A stretch of DNA of 64,000 bases, taken from assembly GCF_050389805.1 (NCBI RefSeq), contig NZ_CP130945.1, forward strand, positions 1,674,001-1,738,000. The letters are read 5' to 3'. Shown here piece after piece: positions 18,090-26,400 of the stretch. The notes under the pieces are model-generated. The model saw nothing but the letters and a program-made list of their open reading frames with translations. It did not search any database and was not told the DNA's origin. Position 1 is the first letter of the stretch, and each line of letters opens with the position of its first letter. This DNA is from Bacillus_BD sp050389805 (GTDB lineage: Bacteria > Bacillota > Bacilli > Bacillales > Cytobacillaceae). Both the position numbers and the translations under genes were made by a program.

Positions 18090-18185
18090 AGGTGACAGGC
18101 ACCTTACAGAAATTAAAAAACAGATGAAACCTTCGACTGCAAGGGATTCAATCGTCTAGTAAATTATGGATGGTGCCTGTCATCT
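18090..18185. repeat. Dispersed palindromic repeat, GGTGACAGGCACC family
   Basis: AGGTGACAGGCACC (18090-18103) pairs 13 of 14 with GGTGCCTGTCATCT (18172-18185) across a 68-nt interior. It looks like a short mobile or palindromic element unrelated to the GGGACGG family seen elsewhere in the window. Confidence 0.6.
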
Positions 18186-18202
18186 TTCAATCGGTGTAAA
18201 AA

Positions 18203-18242
18203 AAGTCAGTCCCGTAAAAGAATACTAGGGACTGACCTTTTT
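18203..18242 (+). terminator. Rho-independent terminator
   Basis: GTCAGTCCC (18205-18213) pairs with GGGACTGAC (18228-18236), followed by CTTTTT and preceded by A-residues. It could serve both the MFS gene and the convergent anti-sigma gene. Confidence 0.75.
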
Positions 18243-18306
18243 ACCATTTGTATAAAAACTTCCACCTTAAATGCTGCTAGGGGAAGTTGCATGGAGTTTT
18301 TCGGAA

Positions 18307-18330
18307 GAGGGGACGGTTCTCGCGTTTCAC
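18307..18330. repeat. GGGACGG repeat, half copy
   Basis: GAGGGGACGGTTCTCGCGTTTCAC matches one end of the dispersed repeat; no partner end is recognisable nearby. Confidence 0.6.
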
Positions 18331-18393
18331 TCTGGATAAATCAGGAGAAATTGATAATTAATAATTAGGTTACGGCTTTTTACAAATTCATTA

Positions 18394-19413
18394 TTATTTT
18401 TCTAGGTCGATGACAATGGGCTCAAGCTCAATTTTTGTATGACCCTTTCCATTATTAAGACTTGCAATTTGTACAGGTTGAATGATGAGTTTACTAGCCT
18501 CATCTTGAATTGGACCGAAATCGATGGTACCTATGAATGTTCTGCCATTATCAGGTGACACACCTCCACCACCAGTTCCATCCATATACACATTACCGAG
18601 GTCATCCGTTATATGGAAAACAGGTGTCACACTTTGCCACTCTTTTAGGAGTTCATCCGATACCACTTGTTCATAGCTAATAATAGTGGATACATCAGTG
18701 AACTCAATAGATTGAAGCATGAAGCTACTATCTTCATTCTTTACTGTTTTATTTAACAATTCTATATCGCCTTCTAAACGATCTAGTGAAAAAGCAAATG
18801 ACCAATCACCTACTATCTCGAAGTCATTTGATAGACTATTAAAGGCTTCGGGTTTCCAAGTAACTTCAATGGTTTCTGGATGTTCTTTTTCTTTGAAATA
18901 TGGAGTGAAAGAGGCCAATCCGACATAGCGATTATCACTAATCTTTGTGATTTTTTCAGTACCTCCCATACCGCTTGCGCCCACAACATCAAACCAATTC
19001 ATTGCACGAATTTCCATTTCTTGTTTTATTTCTCGTTCTGTTTCGAGTGCGTAGGAAATCGTAATATTCGTTCCGTCGTATACCGCCTTGTCTATCATAA
19101 CAGTTGTACCATTGCTCGTCTGTGCAAGATTAATATCTGTCGAGAAGCTTTCAAAACTTTTGTAGTCCCTCTCCTCCTCATTAAAAAAACGAATGACATT
19201 GTCCATAAATGGAATTTGAGATGCAATAGACGGAAAAGCAAAAGCAACTGATGTAGTAGAAAATCCCAAAATTATGACTGCCGCAGCTAATGGATTTTTA
19301 AATCGTTTTTTTTGCTTCTCTGCTTTCGCTTTTTTTATACCTAATTTAGACCTTTCATGTAATTCTTTTGGAATTTCAATTTTATGTAACTCTTGATTTA
19401 TTTTATTGTTCAC
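18394..19413 (-). CDS. DUF4179-type membrane anti-sigma factor
   Basis: About 340 residues: a charged cytoplasmic N-terminus (ELHERSKLGIKKAKAEKQKK), one membrane helix near residues 45-65, then a large extracytoplasmic domain typical of DUF4179/DUF5643 proteins encoded after ECF sigma genes. I chose GTG 19413, which follows GAGGGTGAT; a GTG at 19422 lies inside that site. The start overlaps the end of the sigma gene by 11 nt, so translation is coupled. By analogy it holds the sigma factor inactive at the membrane until an envelope signal arrives. Confidence 0.8.
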   Translation of the reverse strand: MNNKINQELHKIEIPKELHERSKLGIKKAKAEKQKKRFKNPLAAAVIILGFSTTSVAFAFPSIASQIPFMDNVIRFFNEEERDYKSFESFSTDINLAQTSNGTTVMIDKAVYDGTNITISYALETEREIKQEMEIRAMNWFDVVGASGMGGTEKITKISDNRYVGLASFTPYFKEKEHPETIEVTWKPEAFNSLSNDFEIVGDWSFAFSLDRLEGDIELLNKTVKNEDSSFMLQSIEFTDVSTIISYEQVVSDELLKEWQSVTPVFHITDDLGNVYMDGTGGGGVSPDNGRTFIGTIDFGPIQDEASKLIIQPVQIASLNNGKGHTKIELEPIVIDLEK

Positions 19414-19924
19414 AAATATCACCCTCTTTATATTGTTTGCGAAGTTTATCTAATGCACGATAAAGAATCGATTTTGCTGTTCCAAGTGGTATTTCTAATA
19501 GTTCCGATATTTCTTTAAATGTATGATCATGATAAAATCTTAGTAAAACAATACTTTTTTCATTTTCATCTAATACTTCTATCAAATTCTTTAATGATAA
19601 AGAAAGAGGTATATCTTCATTCTCTATTCCGATAAATTCCTCATATTCGGGTTTTAAATGAACCACTTTTTTATTTTTCCTTATTACATTTGTTGCACAG
19701 TTCATTGTAATTTTCATTAACCATGTTTTGAAATACTCCGGCATTTTCAATGTATGTATCTTCTTAAATGATTGGTAGGCTACTTCTTGAACAACATCTA
19801 ACGCATCGTCTTTGTTTTTTACATATACATAAGCCATTCGATAAATATCCTCTTCATATTGCTGAAAAAGCTTTAAAAAGGCTTTATCATTTCCTTTTTG
19901 AGCTTTTTTAACTAATCTAATAAT
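19403..19924 (-). CDS. ECF-type RNA polymerase sigma factor, apparent ATT start
   Basis: Region 2 (DALDVVQEVAYQSFKKI) and region 4 (HTFKEISELLEIPLGTAKS, a helix-turn-helix) are clear. The first canonical start in frame is ATG 19837. However, 29 in-frame codons before it encode a normal ECF N-terminus (LVKKAQKGNDKAFLKLF), and these contain no ATG, GTG, TTG or CTG. The first codon after a good ribosome site (AAAGGGTGA, 7 nt spacing) is ATT at 19924, preceded in frame by TGA. I therefore propose ATT initiation, giving 173 aa. A lost start codon is the alternative. The anti-sigma gene overlaps its 3' end. Confidence 0.8.
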   Translation of the reverse strand: MIRLVKKAQKGNDKAFLKLFQQYEEDIYRMAYVYVKNKDDALDVVQEVAYQSFKKIHTLKMPEYFKTWLMKITMNCATNVIRKNKKVVHLKPEYEEFIGIENEDIPLSLSLKNLIEVLDENEKSIVLLRFYHDHTFKEISELLEIPLGTAKSILYRALDKLRKQYKEGDICEQ

Positions 19925-19937
19925 GGGAATTCACCCT

Positions 19938-20331
19938 TTCGTTTTTTGTCTTATCTATTAGACAAACCAAAGTATCATTTGGCTTACGTAGTTTTCACTT
20001 TTTAAAAATAATCGGATAAATTTAAGGACGATTACATTATAACGGTAAACCTCTTCTTTAACTATTCTGATTGGTTCGTAGAGTATGTATAGCATCAAGG
20101 TTTAAATAGTAGTATGTACATACATCAAGAATATGGATGTAAATGCCTATTACATGTTAAATAAATAGATTCATGATTGCACTTAACGTTACTAACAGAA
20201 CTTGAGTCAGCATCATCACACCAATTGTGTTTCTAACGATAAGAAGCAAGTGGGTCGATAAAAGAATGGACATGAATTTGTTATTTAATTTTAAACAAAA
20301 CAAACTAATCGTTTTAAAAAATGTAACACTC
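19938..20331. other. Intergenic region, no convincing gene
   Basis: AT-rich spacer upstream of the sigma gene. It should hold the sigma gene's promoter on the minus strand, but no clear -35/-10 pair stands out. A 62-codon minus-strand open frame (20157-20345) is hydrophobic but begins inside a repeat and is not supported. Confidence 0.5.
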
Positions 20332-20350
20332 AGAACCGTCCCCACGTTGC
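20332..20350. repeat. GGGACGG repeat, short fragment
   Basis: AGAACCGTCCCCACGTTGC matches the complement of the repeat core. It abuts the promoter of the gene at 20401. Confidence 0.55.
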
Positions 20351-20353
20351 ATT

Positions 20354-20362
20354 TGCTATAAT
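20354..20362 (+). promoter_or_regulatory. Extended -10 promoter element for the gene at 20401
   Basis: TTGCTATAAT ends at 20362 and contains TGnTATAAT, a consensus extended -10 box about 40 nt before the start codon. No good -35 box is visible. Confidence 0.6.
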
Positions 20363-20400
20363 GGGGATAAGTAAAAACGGTTGTAGGGGAGGGGAGTTAG

Positions 20401-21516
20401 GTGTCACAGCCATTATCGAAGAGTGAGGTTCATCGACTGATGTCGTTATTGAACCGTGAGCAACGAGAATTTATCGAAAAGTACGGTAAACAAGGTAAGA
20501 AAAGTAAATGGATTGAGGCGATTGCAAGAAGAAAAGGGATCATTGTCACAGAGGAAACTCCTTATGAAGAAATCGAACCATTGGTTGATGATTGGGTTCT
20601 TGTTGATGTTCTGGATAGTGGATTTGGAAACAGACATTATCGTTGTGAATGTGGTCGATCCTTGCGGTTTCAATATCGTGTTTTACATAAAAAGGAACAA
20701 AAAGAATATGGATATGGGGTTTCCTGTTTCGAACAACATACTAATCTATCACCCGATATTGTAAAAGATATTTTAAAGGGATTTCACACGATTGATTTAG
20801 AAAGGGATGAAGTGTTAATCAAATTCTCCCAGGGAGAGCATTGGAATATAAAACCATATCTTCATATAGAAAACATTCCAAATGAGATCGTGGAACAAGA
20901 TAGACTGGGGCTTCCACTAACCGATAAGCAAAAAGAAAAAGTTCTCCGTTTGATTGAAGCGTATAAGGAAGAGCAACTTTTCAAAAAAGCGTATGGTCTG
21001 ATGGATGAAAAACAAAAAGAATTGTTTCACTCAATAAGAAACAAGGAGCAACAGGAGCTTATCATTAAACTGCTGGATAAAGAGGAAAACGAGTTTAGGG
21101 AACTTCCGGAGGGCTTTATCGACGAGGAGATCCAGCAATTTCATCAAGCTGGATTGCCATTTTTGAATAGACATCTCGATCGAATTGAAGAGTATCTATG
21201 GAATCAAAGGGAAATTCCCTCAAAAGACGTGATCCAGGATGGTTGGTATTATTTTAAGAAAGAAGATATACATAGTCCCCCTGAGCTTCTTGAAAAAATC
21301 GATTACCAAACCGTGATCGACCGTCACCTCGACACCCTTAAATCCGTACGCGCACATGAACAAAAATTGTCAACAGGATTAAAACGAGATTGGAAAACCA
21401 TCGAAGACGGAGTTCGCCAATTAAAAAAAGGAGAAGACTTCGATTACTCTAGCTTTAAACTGAATCTCGTGAACATCTGTTATGCCTTGCGTATCGACCC
21501 TGATGCATTTCTCTGA
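20401..21516 (+). CDS. Uncharacterised protein, tentatively DUF3895-type
   Basis: A 371-residue acidic/basic, mainly helical protein with no membrane segment. Residues about 83-110 hold RCECGRSLRFQYRV followed by YGVSCFEQHT, a possible small metal site (CxC...C). The rest is charged helix. The GTG start follows GGGGAGGGGAG. I tentatively relate it to Bacillus DUF3895 proteins, of unknown function. The stop codon TGA (21514-21516) is the first three bases of a GGGACGG repeat that fills the gap to the convergent ribA. Confidence 0.6.
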   Translation: MSQPLSKSEVHRLMSLLNREQREFIEKYGKQGKKSKWIEAIARRKGIIVTEETPYEEIEPLVDDWVLVDVLDSGFGNRHYRCECGRSLRFQYRVLHKKEQKEYGYGVSCFEQHTNLSPDIVKDILKGFHTIDLERDEVLIKFSQGEHWNIKPYLHIENIPNEIVEQDRLGLPLTDKQKEKVLRLIEAYKEEQLFKKAYGLMDEKQKELFHSIRNKEQQELIIKLLDKEENEFRELPEGFIDEEIQQFHQAGLPFLNRHLDRIEEYLWNQREIPSKDVIQDGWYYFKKEDIHSPPELLEKIDYQTVIDRHLDTLKSVRAHEQKLSTGLKRDWKTIEDGVRQLKKGEDFDYSSFKLNLVNICYALRIDPDAFL

Positions 21517-21662
21517 AACAGGGGGACGGTTCTCGTGTTTCATCTTGAGAAAAGTTAAGGTGTACGACCGCCCCATAAAATAACAGTTCAATAGTGGATT
21601 CAGATTACTAATTACTTGGATTTGTACGAAAAATGAAACGCCGGAACCGTCCCGGCGTTTCA
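21514..21662. repeat. GGGACGG repeat, complete copy filling a convergent intergenic gap
   Basis: The left end runs from TGAAACAGGGGGACGG to GTTTCAT; the right end is a 10-bp perfect hairpin (GAAACGCCGG at 21635-21644 with CCGGCGTTTC at 21652-21661). The roughly 90-bp interior includes AATAACAGTTCAATA. The first TGA is the stop of the plus-strand gene and the complement of the last TCA is the stop of ribA. The right hairpin may terminate ribA transcription. Confidence 0.8.
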
Positions 21663-22415
21663 GTCATTGCAACAGGGATCATCTTCTTTGATGTGACCTG
21701 ATCGGTTTATTTTGGTTTCGAGGTATTTTTCGTTATACTCTGATACATCGCCCCATAGCTGTTCTCTACCTGATACAGGTAAGCCAGAGTTTTTTAGAGC
21801 CTCCACTTTTTTGGGATTGTTGGTGATAAGGGTAACCGGTTTTTTACGTAATGCTTTTAAAACCTGGATCGCATCGCTATAATTTCGCGAATCATCAACA
21901 AAACCGAGTGCTCGATTTGCATCTACCGTGTCGTACTCATTTTCCTGTAGGAGATAGGCCATTGCTTTACTAAATAAGCCAATGCCTCTTCCTTCATGAT
22001 TGGCTAAATAAAATAAGGCGCCAGTTCCATGTTCTTTGATCATTTTCATTGATTGTTTCAATTGAAATCCACAGTCACAGCGCTTGCTTCCGAATATATC
22101 TCCTGTATGACAAATCGAATGCATACGAATAATAGCGTCGTCGCCGTATTCAAAGTCGCCATACGCAAGAACACTCGACTGTTGCAATTCGGCTAAATTA
22201 ACGGAAGATAACTTATGTATAATTCTTTCAAAATCCTCTGTTACTTCATCGCAATTTAACCAGCAATACCATTTAAATTCAACCGTTTCTCCGTACAAAT
22301 TAACGGGGAGTTTTATAGGACCTACTAAATAAATCGCCCCCTTTTCCGTTTTGATCAGTTGAATTTTATCTTCTAAAATAGAAAGAACCTTCGAATCAAA
22401 TTTAGTTTCTGCCAC
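21660..22415 (-). CDS. ribA: GTP cyclohydrolase II (monofunctional RibA)
   Basis: About 251 residues without the DHBP synthase domain of RibBA. Zinc ligands Cys103, Cys114 and Cys116 (numbered from TTG 22418) lie in ICHTGDIFGSKRCDCG. HEGRGIGL and YDTVDANRALGF follow, the GTP-binding and catalytic segments. The enzyme opens GTP to diaminopyrimidinone phosphate, the first step of riboflavin synthesis. AGGAG precedes both TTG 22418 and GTG 22415; GTG fits the spacing better. It is probably an extra copy besides a ribBA elsewhere, and adds to the flavin-related genes in this window. Its stop lies in the repeat. Confidence 0.87.
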   Translation of the reverse strand: MAETKFDSKVLSILEDKIQLIKTEKGAIYLVGPIKLPVNLYGETVEFKWYCWLNCDEVTEDFERIIHKLSSVNLAELQQSSVLAYGDFEYGDDAIIRMHSICHTGDIFGSKRCDCGFQLKQSMKMIKEHGTGALFYLANHEGRGIGLFSKAMAYLLQENEYDTVDANRALGFVDDSRNYSDAIQVLKALRKKPVTLITNNPKKVEALKNSGLPVSGREQLWGDVSEYNEKYLETKINRSGHIKEDDPCCND

Positions 22416-22485
22416 CAAAAACCACTCCTTTTTTTTATTTTGTGCAATTTGAGATATTTAAATAAAATATTTTTCAAATTGATAC

Positions 22486-22560
22486 GGGGTTTCTCGTGAT
22501 TCATTTTAGGGGGAACAAAGGAAAGCGAGCTCCTTTTAATAACAGTTTAATACGGGACTC
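22486..22560. repeat. Degenerate GGGACGG repeat copy
   Basis: GGGGTTTCTCGTGATTCATT and the downstream AATAACAGTTTAATACGGG resemble the end and interior of the copy at 21514-21662. The rest of the 22416-22777 gap shows nothing convincing except an inverted AACCTGAAGAATTTACTCTCCAGGTT near 22672-22697, which may be a terminator for the small gene that follows. Confidence 0.45.
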
Positions 22561-22777
22561 AACATGCAAGGATTTAATCATTCAAACAAACCATTTCAAG
22601 AACGTAAAAATAAAGAATCATCGAAAAATGCCTTAGCATTCCATTAGTATCTGTAATTAAAATAAGAAAAAACCTGAAGAATTTACTCTCCAGGTTTATA
22701 AAAGGATGAAACTTAGAAAATAGTTCCTAATTAAATTCTTTTCATCACCAACTTGCAACCATAGAAAGGACTTACGT

Positions 22778-23002
22778 TTAAGCCTCATCCATTGGTTGAC
22801 TTGTTGAATCTATCCCTAACCTACGTTCGATTCTGTTAACTCTGCGATCTAACACTCTGAGTTCGCGATCTACCTGTCTAAGTTCACGATCAAGACGTGC
22901 AACGTTACGTTCTAACTGGTTAACACTGCGCTCTAATCTTGCAAGTCTACAAGTGTCACAACTACAAGTATCTACATTTCCACCCGAATTACAATTTCCC
23001 AT
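22778..23002 (-). CDS. Small Cys-containing coiled-coil protein, unknown function
   Basis: 74 residues from ATG 23002: a short N-terminal Cys cluster (GNCNS, DTCSCDTC) followed by a long, highly charged heptad repeat (ERSVNQLERNVARLDREL and similar) ending DSTSQPMDEA. Arg/Asp/Glu/Leu dominate, so a self-associating coiled coil is likely. I do not recognise a family. The Cys cluster plus coiled coil in a sporeformer could suit a coat or cross-linked structural protein, but this is a guess. GTGGAG lies 12 nt before the ATG; an upstream in-frame start at 23044 has no better site. Confidence 0.55.
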   Translation of the reverse strand: MGNCNSGGNVDTCSCDTCRLARLERSVNQLERNVARLDRELRQVDRELRVLDRRVNRIERRLGIDSTSQPMDEA

Positions 23003-23044
23003 TGCATAATCAACTCCACAATATTTTATGAATGGCTTGTACAA

Positions 23045-23410
23045 TCGGAAACGGCTATTAACATAGTTTTTTGCCTTAAGAACAGCACTTCGCGATAACT
23101 GATCACGTTGTTAAATCCGGAAAAAATATTGGACATTTCCCTGTGTGAATCTGTTAAATAGAAGGGTGACTCTGGTGGCGATTTTTGTTAGATACAGTCG
23201 CTGTACAATGCATGAAACAAATGCATTTTAAACACTTGAGTGGAATTAGCAACAGAAAGTTAGGAAAACATGGTGAAAATTCTAATCATTGTATTTGAAA
23301 TGATAAATCCTTATGATAGGTTACGACTGTCAAAATTTAATGGTAGTTCTAATTAAACTAAAGGAATAATTGGATGGTAGAATATTCATGATGGATTAGA
23401 GGAGGATTTT
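23045..23410. other. Intergenic region, nothing recognised
   Basis: AT-rich, with no open frame of note. It must contain the divergent promoters of the coiled-coil gene and the reductase, but no consensus boxes are clear. Confidence 0.5.
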
Positions 23411-23941
23411 ATGAGTAAACGAAATTTGGTATTATTTATTGCTTCCAGTTTAGACGGATATATTGCGACAAAGGATGAATCTCTTGAATGGCTTTTTCAG
23501 GTCGAAGGCGAAGGGGATAATGGATTTTCGGAATTTTATGATACGGTTGATACGATTTTAATGGGGAAGAGGACATACGATTGGGTAATGAACCAAGATC
23601 TGGAGGAATTCCCCTATAAAAATAAAGAATGTTATGTGTTTACAAGGGCTGCAGCAGAAAATACCGAGGATGTAAAATTTGTAAATGGCGATGTCACTCA
23701 TTTTGTAAACAAACTAAAAAGTCAAGGTGGGAAAAACATATGGTTGGTTGGGGGAGGAGAATTGTTACAAGCGTTTATACAGGAAAAGTTGGTCGATGAG
23801 CTCATTATAACCGTTGCCCCAACTATACTAGGTAAAGGGATTCCGTTATTTAGAGAGGGAGATTCTCAATTAAATCTTTCATTAAAAAGAATAAGGAACT
23901 TCAATCAATTTGTTGAATTACATTATGAAGTGAAAAAGTAA
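23411..23941 (+). CDS. Dihydrofolate reductase family protein (RibD C-terminal-like, YwjB/YyaP type)
   Basis: A 176-residue protein of the DHFR/RibD-C fold. It starts LVLFIASSLDGYIA and continues with DTILMGKRTYDWV, IWLVGGGELLQAF (nucleotide binding) and ITVAPTILGKGIPLF. Members reduce pterin- or ribosylaminopyrimidine-like substrates with NADPH; these single-domain paralogues have no settled substrate. GAGGAGG precedes ATG 23411. It stands alone and is followed by a strong terminator at 24023. Confidence 0.85.
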   Translation: MSKRNLVLFIASSLDGYIATKDESLEWLFQVEGEGDNGFSEFYDTVDTILMGKRTYDWVMNQDLEEFPYKNKECYVFTRAAAENTEDVKFVNGDVTHFVNKLKSQGGKNIWLVGGGELLQAFIQEKLVDELIITVAPTILGKGIPLFREGDSQLNLSLKRIRNFNQFVELHYEVKK

Positions 23942-24020
23942 AGGTACACAAAAACAGGGAAACGATAAATGTAGGTAGTTCCGTTTTTATGGAGAAGCAT
24001 AGTAAAAGTATATTTATTTA

Positions 24021-24060
24021 CAGACCAAATCGCATATGATTTGGTCTATTCTTTTTTTTA
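24021..24060 (+). terminator. Rho-independent terminator
   Basis: AGACCAAATC (24023-24032) pairs with GATTTGGTCT (24039-24048), followed by ATTCTTTTTTTT. From here to 24358 no gene is supported; a 62-codon open frame at 24087 has no recognisable features. Confidence 0.8.
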
Positions 24061-24358
24061 TGCAAACTGTGTCATCTACCACTTAAATGGTTAAATCCAT
24101 TGTTCATGATAGTCTCATACCTAACCTTGGATTCAATGAAAGAAAGTTCATGGAGTTCTATGTTAAAATAAAATTTAATAAATATGGGAAATTGTACCAA
24201 AGGGATTGGACAGGAATGTTGAATAAGGAAATGTCGAAACATGAAATATGCAATAGAGCAAACTTTGGAAGATGAGAGATATTCCGGAAGAAAAACCTAT
24301 TCCATAACGAGTAGAGTGTTGAAAGGAAAAAAATTCAAATCATTAGGAGACATACTAC

Positions 24359-24652
24359 ATGACAACTTCAAAAAAGACTTTAAGAACTTGTGTTGAGGGA
24401 CACAAATACTATAAAAGTAGCGATTGTCCAACATGCCCGACTTGTGAGCAAGAACGCAAACCTGAAAATGGATTTCTATCATTACTTTCGGCACCTGCAA
24501 GACGAGCATTGGAGAACAATGGAATCAAATCTTTGGAGGAGCTATCAAAATACAGTGAAAAAGAGATATTGCAATTTCACGGTATGGGACCAGCTTCTTT
24601 ACCGAAACTCAGGTCTGCGTTAATAGAAAAGGGGTTATCATTCAAAAACTAA
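24359..24652 (+). CDS. Free-standing RNA polymerase alpha-CTD-like protein with zinc-knuckle N-terminus
   Basis: 97 residues. The N-terminus is a small metal-binding-like segment (TCVEGHKYYKSSDCPTCPTC). The C-terminus (residues about 40-95: LSAPARRALENNGIKSLEEL, then GMGPASLPKLRSAL) matches the helix-hairpin-helix of the RNA polymerase alpha C-terminal domain, which contacts UP-element DNA. Such stand-alone proteins are common in Bacillus and uncharacterised. AGGAGA lies 11 nt before the ATG. A hairpin follows at 24766. Confidence 0.8.
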   Translation: MTTSKKTLRTCVEGHKYYKSSDCPTCPTCEQERKPENGFLSLLSAPARRALENNGIKSLEELSKYSEKEILQFHGMGPASLPKLRSALIEKGLSFKN

Positions 24653-24765
24653 ACGCAAAGAGTTATTCTTCTTTCAAGAATGTATGTTATGACACAGGGA
24701 TTATGACTTTTCAATTTTTTTGCAAATGAAAGGTGTACTAAATGAATAAGTACAACATAAAAAGA

Positions 24766-24794
24766 AACGCTCAGAGTGATGATCTCTGAGCGTT
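24766..24794 (+). terminator. Terminator-like hairpin
   Basis: AACGCTCAGAG (24766-24776) pairs perfectly with CTCTGAGCGTT (24784-24794), but the T tail is poor. The region from here to 25237 holds no supported gene. Confidence 0.55.
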
Positions 24795-25237
24795 ATTACG
24801 GGTTAATTGATATGCGACTTTTGCTGTGAAATAACGTGATATATAAAATGTTTTTTGAGTTTTTCTCCACATGATCGGAACTACTTGCTTTCCCAAACTA
24901 TCCAAAATTAGGACATTAAATGGTAATAGCCAACTCCTAAAAGAAAAGACACTGAACCAAATACCTAATAGTCAGTGACCGGTTATTATAGCGTTCTAGT
25001 ATTCTTTTTTGGTTCCGTCTTATATTTTTCTCCAATTTTAATAATAAACGGTGTACCAAAAAACATATGGATTGAATTACAAGGAGTTAAAAGAATTCCT
25101 TCTTCTACATTTGTTGTGTTTAAAAATTGGGGTGCAGTTCAAATCTGTCCCTTAGTCACCGAGTTAGGAAAAATAAGGTGATAATAGATGCACTTTTCCA
25201 AGTGTTGCGACATATATAATTAAGGATGTCCCTTCTG

Positions 25238-25486
25238 TAACGAAATTTTATTAAAAAACTTTTTTCAGATTGTGTGAAGTACGTAGACCAGATGGAAGAT
25301 GCTATCAATATGGCAGATATTGTGTTTCTTTTAACAAAGTGGAATAAAATTGTAGAAAAAACATGATTCCTATCTGAGCTTTTTATGAAAAACCAATCAT
25401 CTTTGACAACCGAAATTGTTATACAACGGAAGAAGCTAGAAAATATGAAGTTGAGAATGTGTCAATTGGAAGAGACCGATTAAGCA
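25238..25486 (+). pseudogene. C-terminal relic of a UDP-glucose 6-dehydrogenase
   Basis: From 25268 one frame reads DCVKYVDQMEDAINMADIVF then LLTKWNK, matching the UDP-glucose dehydrogenase C-terminal domain (ADxxxxLTEW). After a stop near 25365, another frame reads YEKPIIFDNRNCYTTEEARK and VENVSIGRD, the family's terminal FDGRN-type segment. At least one frameshift separates them and the catalytic N-terminal parts are absent. It is a decayed fragment, not a functional gene. Confidence 0.7.
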
Positions 25487-25587
25487 AGGTGAAATACAAG
25501 GAAATAAACGAACAAACCTCGCGTCAATTTTATCTTAGCCCCAACTGGTTTACTGTCAAAAAAATTAAATTGAAAGGATGAATGTAA

Positions 25588-26385
25588 ATGAAAAAAGTAA
25601 CAACTGCTCTTTTGGCAGCCATTCTAACTGTTAATTTAACTGTCCCAGTTTTTGCTGAGGAGGTTAAGGAGCCCGCTCCAGTGGTACAAAATGTAGAAGG
25701 CTCTGAATTGTGGAAAACCATTTCTAGTTTTAAAGCTACAGTCGTACTTGAAGATGGAAGATATAATGTAACTTATAAGGATAAAGACGGTAAGGTATCA
25801 GTGGACATTAAGAAGGACACAGGAAAAGAAGAGATTAAGATAACAGGTGAAGAAGCAAATCAGCGTTTCATCAAATTTGTAAAAGATCTTAATTCATCAA
25901 AGAATTTAAGTAAGGAAGAAGTAGTTAATCGTCTATCTGCTACTTTAGGTGTAAGTCCTTCAGAGGTAAATAAAGCAGATGCCGATATTACGTTCACCAA
26001 TGATGCAACGTCCTCCTTCTCCTATAAACAAGGGAACAAATCTAAAGCTGTTGATACGGATGAACTTCGTCAATTGCAAGTAAAACTGGAAGCGAATGAT
26101 GGAAGCTTTTATGATATCCAATACCATTTAAAAGGAAATGGTGACATCCAAGCAATGGTGAAGAAACGGACAGAGGATGGGGAAGAAAAATTAAAAGATT
26201 TGAAGGCCTTAACTGAAATCAATCGAATTCAGGAAGGACTTATTACACAAAAAAATATAACTTTGAACGAGCAATTAGAACAAGTATCAGTGATACTTGG
26301 AATTCAAGCAACAGATATCACAAAAGCAGATGTTCGTGCAGAATTTACAAACAAATCAAGAGTTGATTTTAAATTTGAAAAATAA
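25588..26385 (+). CDS. Secreted two-repeat protein, YusW-like (tentative)
   Basis: 265 residues with a clear signal peptide (cleavage after VFAEE-type end, near residue 24). Two related modules of about 100 residues follow. The first contains TVVLEDGRYNVTYKDKDGKV and a leucine-rich LSKEEVVNRLSATLGV segment; the second has KLEANDGSFYDIQYHLKGNG and LNEQLEQVSVILGI. Each ends in a beta stretch (DADITFTND; DVRAEFTNK). The module resembles Bacillus YusW-family secreted proteins of unknown role. AAAGGATG lies 8 nt before the ATG. The tandem duplication is seen directly; the family label is less sure. Confidence 0.65.
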   Translation: MKKVTTALLAAILTVNLTVPVFAEEVKEPAPVVQNVEGSELWKTISSFKATVVLEDGRYNVTYKDKDGKVSVDIKKDTGKEEIKITGEEANQRFIKFVKDLNSSKNLSKEEVVNRLSATLGVSPSEVNKADADITFTNDATSSFSYKQGNKSKAVDTDELRQLQVKLEANDGSFYDIQYHLKGNGDIQAMVKKRTEDGEEKLKDLKALTEINRIQEGLITQKNITLNEQLEQVSVILGIQATDITKADVRAEFTNKSRVDFKFEK

Positions 26386-26400
26386 TATGTAATGAAGAAA

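Noticed and set aside
20157..20345. Minus-strand 62-codon hydrophobic open frame
   Set aside because: Its start lies inside a GGGACGG repeat fragment, there is no ribosome site, and no family is recognised.
24087..24275. 62-codon open frame after the DHFR-family gene
   Set aside because: No ribosome site, no recognisable domain, and AT-rich composition; probably chance.
24975..25181. 68-codon hydrophobic open frame
   Set aside because: No supporting ribosome site or family; lies in a decayed region beside the UDP-glucose dehydrogenase relic.
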